This document shows, piece after piece, positions 8,327 to 15,183 of a DNA stretch of 38,599 bases. Below the pieces are notes generated by a model. It was not told where the DNA came from and searched no databases. It worked only from the letters and a program-made list of their open reading frames with translations. The DNA comes from Rhodobiaceae bacterium (GTDB lineage Bacteria; Pseudomonadota; Alphaproteobacteria; Parvibaculales; Parvibaculaceae): positions 1 to 38,599 of the forward strand of contig JAAWWE010000018.1 in assembly GCA_021404525.1 (NCBI GenBank), read 5' to 3'. The number at the start of each line of letters is the position of its first letter. Positions within the stretch are counted from its first letter, which is position 1. Made by a program: the position numbers and the translations under genes.

Positions 8327-9958
8327 TTGGCGGGCGCGGGCGCAAACCTTCGTGTCGTTCTGCTTTCCGGACCCATCTGCTCCGGCAAGTCGGCTCTGGT
8401 GCGACTGCTCAAGGAAAAGCATGGCGCGAAGATCATCAAGACGCGCGAACTCATTCTAAAGAAGGCACCCAAGACCAAGCCGGAACGTAAGGCACTGCAG
8501 CTGGCGGGACAGAGGCTCGACAAAAAGGATGGCGGCGCATGGGTCGGCGAAGCATTGCAGCGTTCGATCGACACGTATGCGAAGGCGCAAACCCCGAAGG
8601 GCCTCTACATCGTCGATTCTGTCCGTATCCCGGGCCAGATCGCGGCGATCCGCCGGGCATACGGTGCCGAGGTCCATCACATCCATCTGACTGCGACCGA
8701 TGAGGAACTGCGAAAGCGGTACGAAGGGCGCAGCAGAGAGGACGATGAGGCGGTCGCGTACGATGAACTGAAGCGCAACCGTACAGAGCGGGAGATCGAG
8801 AAGCTCGCGGATATCGCCGATATTGTTGTCTCGACCGACCGCTGCAACGAGGAAGCGGTTCTTGTTCGGGCTACGGCGCTCCTCAATCTTTATCCCCGTT
8901 CGAACGACGCCGTGGTCGATGTTCTCATCGGCGGCCAGTTCGGAAGTGAAGGCAAGGGGAACATCGTTGGTCATATCGCGCCGGAGTATGACCTCCTAGT
9001 GCGTGTTGGAGGACCAAACGCGGGCCACCAAGTTTATGCAGAGCCCAAGCCGGAAAAATACTATCACCTTCCTTCGGGCACCCAGCGAGCTCCGAATGCG
9101 AAGCTGCTGCTCGGCCCAGGCGCTGTGATCAATCCCAAGAAGCTGCTCGAAGAGATCGCCGAGCACAAGATTGATGCTGCCAGACTCACCATCGACCCGC
9201 GCGCGATGATCATCACCGATGAAGATCGGAAAGAGGAAGAAAGACGGTTCGGTAGCATCAGCTCGACGGCACAAGGCGTTGGCGTTGCTTCTGCCCGCAA
9301 AATGACTGGTCGATCGGACTACAAAGAGGAGAAGGCGGCCTTTCTTGCCCGCGACTGTGATGTCCTCCAACCTTACCTGGGAAGCGCTCGTCAGGTCTTG
9401 GCAGACGCGATGGTGGCGGGACAGCGCATCCTCTTGGAGGGCACGCAGGGCACTGGCCTAAGTCTTCACCACGGCGACTATCCCCATGTCACGACTAGAG
9501 ATACGACGGTGTCGGGTTGCTTGGCCGATGCTGGCATTGCGCCTTCAAACGTCCGGAAAGTCATCATGGTTTGCCGTACCTATCCAATCCGGGTCGGCGG
9601 TCCCTCCGGTCCGATGGCGCACGAGGTCGACATGGCGGAAATCCATCGGCGCAGTGGTATCCCGCTGGAGGAACTTGAGAAGACCGAGCGCACCACTACC
9701 ACCGACAGGCCACGACGCATCGCGGAGTTCGACTGGCTCCAGTTTCGCGATTCGGTTCAGCTTAACGGGCCGACGGATATCGCCCTCACATTTGTCGATT
9801 ACTTCGACGTGAACAACCGCAACGCATTTCGCTTTGAGCAGCTTTCTGAAGACACAATCAGTTTCGTCGAAGAGATCGAGAGAATATCAGGTCGGCCGGT
9901 TTCGCTGCTGTCGACAGATTTTAACTGGCGCAACGTCATTGATCGGAGAGCGTGGTGA
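8327..9958 (+). CDS. P-loop (d)NMP-kinase-like domain fused to adenylosuccinate-synthetase-like domain
   Basis: Residues 1-190 form a small P-loop kinase: GPICSGKS (15-22), IVDSVRIPGQ (95-104) and an ExxRKRYEGR lid, like dNMP or dephospho-CoA kinases. Residues 197-543 match adenylosuccinate synthetase (PurA): GGQFGSEGKG (202-211), RVGGPNAGH (226-234), STAQGVG, LEGTQGTGLSLHHGDYP (370-386), RTYPIRVG and TDRPRRIAEFDW. In housekeeping PurA the first motif is GDEGKGK and its Asp is the catalytic base; here it is Ser207, as I recall for phage PurZ, which acts on dGMP. The PurA His in NAGH (His234) is kept. Only the TTG at 8327, directly after the previous stop, is available as a start. The substrate is unknown; a specialised purine nucleotide is likely. 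Confidence 0.8.
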   Translation: MAGAGANLRVVLLSGPICSGKSALVRLLKEKHGAKIIKTRELILKKAPKTKPERKALQLAGQRLDKKDGGAWVGEALQRSIDTYAKAQTPKGLYIVDSVRIPGQIAAIRRAYGAEVHHIHLTATDEELRKRYEGRSREDDEAVAYDELKRNRTEREIEKLADIADIVVSTDRCNEEAVLVRATALLNLYPRSNDAVVDVLIGGQFGSEGKGNIVGHIAPEYDLLVRVGGPNAGHQVYAEPKPEKYYHLPSGTQRAPNAKLLLGPGAVINPKKLLEEIAEHKIDAARLTIDPRAMIITDEDRKEEERRFGSISSTAQGVGVASARKMTGRSDYKEEKAAFLARDCDVLQPYLGSARQVLADAMVAGQRILLEGTQGTGLSLHHGDYPHVTTRDTTVSGCLADAGIAPSNVRKVIMVCRTYPIRVGGPSGPMAHEVDMAEIHRRSGIPLEELEKTERTTTTDRPRRIAEFDWLQFRDSVQLNGPTDIALTFVDYFDVNNRNAFRFEQLSEDTISFVEEIERISGRPVSLLSTDFNWRNVIDRRAW

Positions 9959-10623
9959 ACGAAGCGGAACTTGAAGAATTGATCGCGAACTGCCCGACGC
10001 TGTATCACATGGCGGAACGAGGCTCATGGGAGTCGATCAAGCAATATGGTCTGCTAAGTACCAGTGCGCTCTTGGACCACTATGCCGTCCAGCCACCAAA
10101 ACGGACTGAGATCGAAAGCCAACATCGGCCCGAAAGCGTCGAAGTGACGGGCGACGGTCTTCCACGAGCCGTCGTGCGGGACCAAATTCCGATGAGCGAT
10201 GCGGGGCTAAGGCGGGCTTTGCCCGAACGCCTCTCGCCAGCGGATTGGTATGAATTGCTGAACGCGAAAGCTTTCTTTTGGCTCTCCGAGGACCGCCTCC
10301 ATAAGCTGACAAATGCGAAGGCTTACCGAGACCAGGAGCACGACGTTCTTGAGGTCGATACGCGATCGCTAATCGAGGCGCATAGGGAGGCGATTTGGCT
10401 TTGTCCTATCAACAGCGGTTGTACCAAGCCCATGCCACATCCACGCGATGAAACGATCTTCGCGCGCATCTCAGATTATCCCTATGCCCACTGGCGGGAA
10501 CGGAGAGGTCGCAAAGAACGTGTGGTTGAGTTGGCCGTTGATCACTCGGTTGAAGACATTCGCGACCATGTAAAGCGCGCAGTTGTCAAGCGAGGCACTG
10601 AGGTCGTCAGTGTGCTCGAATGA
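9955..10623 (+). CDS. DUF7002-type protein, ADP-ribosyltransferase-like
   Basis: A 222-residue protein whose N-terminus reads LYHMAERGSWESIKQYGLLST, followed by RAVVRDQIPM and a core with DWYELLNAKAFFWLSEDRL, AKAYR and HDVLEVDT. I recognise this pattern as the DUF7002 family. The H-M...S-I...G-L-L-S-T start and the later FFW segment resemble the fold of DarT/ART-type ADP-ribosyltransferases, but that link is my inference. GTG 9955 is chosen over GTG 9952 because GGAGAG lies at 9945-9950; it overlaps the stop of the kinase-PurA gene. Its own stop overlaps the next start by ATGA. Sitting in an operon with a macrodomain suggests a writer/eraser pair for ADP-ribose. Confidence 0.7.
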   Translation: MNEAELEELIANCPTLYHMAERGSWESIKQYGLLSTSALLDHYAVQPPKRTEIESQHRPESVEVTGDGLPRAVVRDQIPMSDAGLRRALPERLSPADWYELLNAKAFFWLSEDRLHKLTNAKAYRDQEHDVLEVDTRSLIEAHREAIWLCPINSGCTKPMPHPRDETIFARISDYPYAHWRERRGRKERVVELAVDHSVEDIRDHVKRAVVKRGTEVVSVLE

Positions 10624-11786
10624 AACAAAGAAATGACGTGGCTCGTGATCTCTGGGCGCAGATGTTCGAGAGGGCGGCCGCGGACGTAAATGCGACAATG
10701 CACGAGCCCGACGAAGAAGGCGAAGGCGCACAGCGAGAGTTGACCATTCAAGCGTTGCGGGAAGCTGGCTGGTCGGAAGCCCAAATCGAAGGCCGCAGCG
10801 ATGCGGAACGTCTTCATGGGGAATTGGAGACTGCCAACAGCCCAGGAGTTGGGCCTGGCCTGGAATATAGATTGAAGCACCTGTCGGATCGCGTTCGAAC
10901 AGCGATTTCTGAGACAGGAGACATATCTCACGAAAAGGTCGAGATCGCGATTGATCCGGTGGCAGGCGTTTCCGCGTCACTCACCAATGTGATCATGACG
11001 GATGAGGGTATTCTCTCAGTTAGCTCGTTCCTGTTCAGATGGTGTGGACTTGTAGCACGGGCCTATACTCGGACACTTTGCGCCGATATCGCGCACTGGA
11101 CGTCTCCCGCTTCGAGCCCGAAAGACGATCGCGAACGGCTACTCAAAGACCCGGCTCTCGTTCGCTATTGGTTTCAGATTTTCGTGTCCTTCTCTGGGAC
11201 CGGCACGCACGTTCTTGTGCCCTTTCGCCCGTCATCACCGACGGAGTTTCATTTGTTTGAGCAGGTCGCCTGGGCGATGGAGTATTTCACCATTGCTCAC
11301 GAGTTTGGTCACCATGTCTTGAACCATCGCAGTGTCGATGAAGATTCCAAGACGCAGGAGTTCCAGGCCGATGCATTTGCCGTAAAGGTTTGCGAGCGGC
11401 TTGAATTCGAGCCGTTTCCGGTCCTTTCAAACCCATACACCAGAACCGGCGCAGGCGCTTCTCTGATGTTACTTGCTCTTGAGATTCTGCGGGCGTTTGA
11501 AGGTCCGGACGGAAATGGTGGAACTGCCGCGCAGACACACCCAACCGCAAGCGACCGTATCGCCAAGATATCAGCGCGCAATCTGATGCAGCCGAAACAG
11601 CTGGAGATGGATCAAGAGTTCAATGGGACCGTTTCGCGGGTCATGGGTGCGGTTGATTCCCTGATGCACGAGGCTCGAGAAGTGGGCGGCAATGAGCTTG
11701 TTTCAAAGATCAGGCAGCAGCTTCAAGAAGCCGAATTGGAGATGAGAGACACTGACCGTCCGTCATCTGACGATGAGCAGGCATAG
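10620..11786 (+). CDS. HExxH zinc metallopeptidase, operon partner
   Basis: The 388-residue protein has TIAHEFGHHVLNH at residues 224-236, with HEFGH (227-231) as zinc-binding and catalytic motif and QEFQADAFA (246-254) as a probable third-ligand helix in the E-x-x-A-D style of gluzincins. The N-terminal 220 residues have no family I recognise and lack a signal peptide or clear membrane helix, so a cytoplasmic enzyme is likely. It is the last gene of the four-gene operon, starting within the DUF7002 stop. The next gene, the integrase, is on the other strand. Substrate is unknown; a partner protein of the operon is an attractive guess. Confidence 0.75.
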   Translation: MKQRNDVARDLWAQMFERAAADVNATMHEPDEEGEGAQRELTIQALREAGWSEAQIEGRSDAERLHGELETANSPGVGPGLEYRLKHLSDRVRTAISETGDISHEKVEIAIDPVAGVSASLTNVIMTDEGILSVSSFLFRWCGLVARAYTRTLCADIAHWTSPASSPKDDRERLLKDPALVRYWFQIFVSFSGTGTHVLVPFRPSSPTEFHLFEQVAWAMEYFTIAHEFGHHVLNHRSVDEDSKTQEFQADAFAVKVCERLEFEPFPVLSNPYTRTGAGASLMLLALEILRAFEGPDGNGGTAAQTHPTASDRIAKISARNLMQPKQLEMDQEFNGTVSRVMGAVDSLMHEAREVGGNELVSKIRQQLQEAELEMRDTDRPSSDDEQA

Positions 11787-11815
11787 CACATCTTGAAATA
11801 CTGCTGGCTAAGTCT

Positions 11816-13129
11816 TCAAGCGGTAGACTGACTAATGAAACTGGCGAGTGCTTCCCGCCGTGCGTTCCGATCAAGCGAATACGCGGTGCCTTCGAACTGG
11901 GCACCGTCGAGAAGCCCTTGAATGTAACCGGCAACGGTGTCGGCTGCCATGACAAGCACGCTATCGAGTGAGTGGATATACTTGCTCGTGATCGAATGGG
12001 TGGCATGGCCGAGGAGCGTGGCGACCGTGCTCTCGGTAAACCCAAGATCGTTCGCGATGCTGGCGAAGCTGTGCCGCAAAACGTGTGCGGTGAGATCCGA
12101 GAGCTCGGAATCTCCGAACAGCTTCCGCCATTGCCGGGGCAGACCGCCATAGGTGTCCGCGCCGCGCTTGCCGGGAAAAACGAAATCGCTCGTCGCTGTC
12201 TTACGAAGCGCTTCCAGCAACTCGATGGCGGGCAAACCAATGGGTCGGATTGAAGCACCTTCTTTCGAGTCTTCCAGGCGCAGACAGCTGTTCTCGAAGT
12301 CCACTTCGCCCCATTTCAAAGAGATGACTTCGCCACGGCGGCAACCTGTGAGAGCCAAGAGGCGAGTGATACCGACAGTCCACGCCAAGTCGGCGTCTTC
12401 CTCTGCCAGGTTCAGCATGCGTCCAAGCTCGCGAAACTCGTCCTCGCTCAACCTGCGATCTCGCACTTGATCTTTGGGCTTTTTTATACCGTGAGCGACA
12501 TTGTGTTCGATGATCCCCATGCTGATGGCATAGGTAAGCATTGAGCCGGTGAGCCCCACGCATTTGCTGGCCGTGCCTCGGCCGCCGCGTAGGATGGATT
12601 TGCCGCGCTTCTTCGTTTTCTTCACCGCCTTCGTCTTCCCGGCGATGACGTCGTTCATCATTCTTGTCACATCGGCTTTGGTCAGATCCTGAACGCGGCG
12701 CTGTCCGATCAAAGGTATGATGTGGCCCCGGAGCTGGCCCTTGTTCACGTAGATCGTTGACGGTCGCTTGGGACGACCGCCTTTGCCCATGATGAGCCCG
12801 GCGTCCATCGCTTCGATATAGCGTTCGGCAAGTTCACTGACCGTCATCGCGTTGCGGTCGGCCTGCCTGGCTTCGGCTGGGTTCTCGCCTTGTGCGATCT
12901 TGCCGAGTTGAACTCTTGCTTCCTTCCGCGCCGTGTCCGGCGTCCAGATGCCATGAAGACCGATGCTGTAGCGGCGCGATCGACCGGCAGCCCGGTATTG
13001 GAGAACGTAACTGCGCTTTCCTGACTTGAAGACGCGCAGCCCGAAACCGGGCAATTCATCATCCCAGATGACGTAGTCTTTTTCTCGGACCTCGGCCGCG
13101 TCCACGACGCGCTTGGTGAGTTTTGGCAT
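11816..13129 (-). CDS. int: Tyrosine recombinase, tRNA-targeting integrase (DUF4102 type)
   Basis: A 437-residue integrase with an N-terminal arm-binding domain (DUF4102-like: GFGLRVFKSGKRSYVLQYR, YSIG), a core-binding helical domain (about 95-215) and a tyrosine-recombinase catalytic domain. Catalytic residues are R264 (TGCRRGEV), H349 and R352 (HVLRHSF), H375 (LLGHA) and Y384 (SKYIH). All are present, so it could be active. ATG 13129 is chosen because AAAGGTG lies just upstream; the GTG at 13141 falls in that same site. It faces away from the tRNA-Arg fragment at 13308-13352, which is its likely attachment site. It marks the right end of the defence island. Confidence 0.93.
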   Translation of the reverse strand: MPKLTKRVVDAAEVREKDYVIWDDELPGFGLRVFKSGKRSYVLQYRAAGRSRRYSIGLHGIWTPDTARKEARVQLGKIAQGENPAEARQADRNAMTVSELAERYIEAMDAGLIMGKGGRPKRPSTIYVNKGQLRGHIIPLIGQRRVQDLTKADVTRMMNDVIAGKTKAVKKTKKRGKSILRGGRGTASKCVGLTGSMLTYAISMGIIEHNVAHGIKKPKDQVRDRRLSEDEFRELGRMLNLAEEDADLAWTVGITRLLALTGCRRGEVISLKWGEVDFENSCLRLEDSKEGASIRPIGLPAIELLEALRKTATSDFVFPGKRGADTYGGLPRQWRKLFGDSELSDLTAHVLRHSFASIANDLGFTESTVATLLGHATHSITSKYIHSLDSVLVMAADTVAGYIQGLLDGAQFEGTAYSLDRNARREALASFISQSTA

Positions 13130-13157
13130 GAGAAGTTGCACCTTTCCGGCCGGCCCC

Positions 13158-13177
13158 GCGTAAGCACTGCGTAAGCA
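13158..13177. repeat. Direct repeat pair, possible integrase arm sites
   Basis: GCGTAAGCA occurs at 13158-13166 and again at 13169-13177, an 11-base period, between the integrase start and the attachment site. Paired direct repeats next to the integrase gene are typical arm-type binding sites for the DUF4102 domain. They could also control the integrase promoter. Only the repeat is seen directly. Confidence 0.4.
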
Positions 13178-13307
13178 GTAGGGCGGAAATCGCGACCTGC
13201 GTTTGGATAGAGACTTCGGCGGAGCGCTTCAGAAAAACAATGTCTTTCAACGCTTTATCGTATAAAGACGTGCTCTATCGCATGTTTCGGATAGGTGCTG
13301 TTAAATC

Positions 13308-13352
13308 CTCCGAAGCCGAAGGTCACAGGTTCGAATCCTGTCGGGTGCGCCA
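13308..13352 (+). other. att site: 3' half of tRNA-Arg(CCG)
   Basis: The stretch folds as the 3' half of a tRNA: anticodon loop CTCCGAA (13308-13314, anticodon CCG at 13310-13312), variable loop AGGTC, T-arm ACAGG-TTCGAAT-CCTGT (13325-13341), acceptor strand CGGGTGC, discriminator G and encoded CCA (13350-13352). The upstream side does not pair with the anticodon stem, and no GCACCCG acceptor strand exists near 13277, so the gene is not complete. A 3' tRNA fragment beside an integrase is the duplicated att core left by integration. Because the fragment's tRNA strand runs left to right, the island lies to its left and the intact tRNA-Arg should sit beyond the left edge. Confidence 0.85.
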
Positions 13353-13475
13353 TTTCCTAAATAACTTCATCATCTTATGCTGCGAGCGTTCAAGCGAAGC
13401 TGCGCCTTTATGAGATTTGTCGCCCACCGCCGTCTGCCTAAATTCTCTTCGAGCTGATCGCATTGGCAGGGCCAA

Positions 13476-13865
13476 CTATGATGGCCCAGAGAAGCGCCGT
13501 CTTGTCACTTCATCGGCGCCGGACCCAGGACTGGGGTATATGGAGCCCGAATCCAGTTTCCGTGAATTGGAAACCCTCACTTCCACTTTTCCGACTGCTG
13601 ATCCGTCATCCTGGTATCTTAGGACTATCGGCGGGCCATTGCCGCGATCTTCCCAGCGGTCACTCCATTGTGTCATCGCCACAGGGATTGCGAAGAGATC
13701 GCGTCCTTTGTCTGTCAATCGATACTCGTGTGATCGCGCATCGGCCTTGGATGGCCGCCGAGCTAGCAGCCCGTCTGCTTCCATCTTGCTCAACCGACGC
13801 GACAGGATATTTTTCGAAATTCTCAAGTGGCGCTGAAAGCCGCTGAAGTGGCGCGTTCCATAACA
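13476..13865 (-). pseudogene. Beheaded HxlR-family regulator gene
   Basis: In one minus-strand frame the sequence reads YGTRHFSGFQRHLRISKNIL, then LSKMEADGLL, HEYRLTDKGRDLF and QWSDRW, which is the second half of an HxlR winged-helix domain plus its C-terminal part. The usual first ~40 residues (the CPVARAL...RWSLLILRD segment) are missing: upstream of about 13865 the DNA belongs to trbB in a different frame. The only ATG in frame lies inside the trbB part. The gene is therefore a fragment created by a deletion or recombination event. Confidence 0.7.
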
Positions 13866-13872
13866 GTTCTCC

Positions 13873-14172
13873 GAAGCGCTCCCCCGTTTCGGGCAGTTCC
13901 GCGGAAACGCGCGGGGCTTCCGCATGCACGTCGGCACCGACGTGATGGGCGACCAGTCGCACGATACGCTCGCCGTCTTCGGGCGAAAGGTCAGTGCTGG
14001 TATTGCAGAGGCTTGCGCCGAGCCGATCGACCCAGAGCCGACCGTCCGGGTTGAGCATCACCTCGACGACGGCGTCGTCGTCGAGCCAGGCCGCTACATC
14101 GCAGCCGAGTGCCGTCCTGAGCATGCGGGAGCCTTCCTCGATCACTGCTGATTTGATTCTGTGGACGGTCAT
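13873..14172 (-). pseudogene. trbB: Truncated trbB (N-terminal ~100 codons)
   Basis: The minus-strand frame reads LRTALGCDVAAWLDDDAVVE, MLNPDGRLWVDRLG, LSPEDGERIVRLVAHHVGA and EAPRVSAELPETGERF, which is the N-terminal domain of the conjugative ATPase TrbB. After GERF (13873) homology ends abruptly, before the Walker A and catalytic domain, and the DNA continues as hxlR. TrbB is normally about 320 residues and drives mating-pair formation; this remnant cannot do so. It links this side of the window to the trbI/trbG remnants at 36727-38578. Confidence 0.8.
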
Positions 14173-14487
14173 TCGCGGCCCCGCATCTGGTTACGGGGTC
14201 GATCAAGAAGACTGGAATTAGCTCATGAGCAACAGGGGATCGGGAGTAGTAGTGCGCTAGCGCGAAAAGGCAGGCCTGAGCGTATCAGTTCCGTCGCGTT
14301 GTTGGGGAGAATGTCCGCTGCGCGGGAATTTGCAGATACTCGATATCAGCGATCCAAAAACCGCCGCTTTTGAACTCCTACATCCCAGCAAACAGGAGGG
14401 TTACCAGAAGGTGACTACTACCATTTTGTACAGTTTTGGTTATATGTAGCGCAACGCAAAGGCTCACCTCATCCGGAAGGTCATCAT
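14173..14487. other. Gap upstream of the redox cassette; probable promoter
   Basis: No gene is visible. The last 80 bases are AT-rich compared with the surroundings and include GGTGACTACTACCATTTTG and GTTATATG (about 14409-14443), which probably hold the promoter and regulator site of the dsbA-like gene. GGAAGG at about 14475 is its ribosome binding site. The left part would be upstream DNA of the broken trbB. Confidence 0.4.
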
Positions 14488-15183
14488 ATGGAAAAGACCG
14501 GCACTCCCCGTATGCTGCTGGAAATCGTGTCCGATACGATCTGCCCGTGGTGCTATATCGGCAAGCAGAAGCTCGACGCCGCACTGGCCATGATCGGCGA
14601 CGAGATCGAATTCGATGTGCGCTGGCGCCCGTTCGAGTTGAACCCCGACATGCCCAGCGGCGGTCTCGAGCGGAGGACGTACCGTTCGGCCAAGTTCGGA
14701 AGCTGGGAAAAGTCGCAGGCTCTCGACGCCCAGGTCCACGCGGCTGGGGCGGATGTGGATCTCGACTTCCGCCACGACCGCATGGCCATGACTCCAAACA
14801 CACTGTCCAGCCATGTCCTCGTCCGATTGGCCTGGGAGTCAGGCCTGCAGGACGTTGTCATCGACGCGATCTTCATGGCTTACTTCACGGAAGGTCGCGA
14901 TGTTGGCCACGATCAGACCCTGACCGAGATCGGCGTCTCCTGCGGGATGGATGGAGAGCGGATCAAGGAAGGACTGGTTGACGAAGATCTGAGACACGAC
15001 GTGAAATCCGAAGCAGTCGCTTATTCAGAAGCGGGTGTGAACAGCGTGCCATCCGTTCTCTTGAACAGGCATCTGCTGTTCAGTGGCGCGCAATCCCCGG
15101 AACGCATCGACGGTACTCTGCGGCGGGCAGCGGCGAATGGGGACGTCGTCTCTCCAGGGGCCGCGGGCCTTGTCGATGGCTGA
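14488..15183 (+). CDS. DsbA-family (FrnE-like) oxidoreductase
   Basis: The 231-residue protein begins with LLEIVSDTICPWCYIGKQKLD, a thioredoxin-fold start with the CPWC active site at residues 19-22, and later has RWRPFELNPDMP, the helical insertion, and SVPSVLLNRHLLFSGAQ with the cis-Pro (VP). This is the FrnE/polyketide DsbA-like family, cytoplasmic because no signal peptide is present. Members act as thiol oxidases or isomerases, some in oxidative stress. The next gene starts inside its end (ATG 15176), so it leads a three-gene redox operon. Confidence 0.85.
   Translation: MEKTGTPRMLLEIVSDTICPWCYIGKQKLDAALAMIGDEIEFDVRWRPFELNPDMPSGGLERRTYRSAKFGSWEKSQALDAQVHAAGADVDLDFRHDRMAMTPNTLSSHVLVRLAWESGLQDVVIDAIFMAYFTEGRDVGHDQTLTEIGVSCGMDGERIKEGLVDEDLRHDVKSEAVAYSEAGVNSVPSVLLNRHLLFSGAQSPERIDGTLRRAAANGDVVSPGAAGLVDG

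Noticed and set aside
13277..13352. Complete tRNA-Arg gene
   Set aside because: The acceptor 5' strand and D-arm are missing and the anticodon stem does not pair; only the 3' half is present.
13660..14172. A single 170-residue gene
   Set aside because: Only the first 100 codons match trbB; the rest is the hxlR relic in the wrong frame, so it is a fusion artefact.
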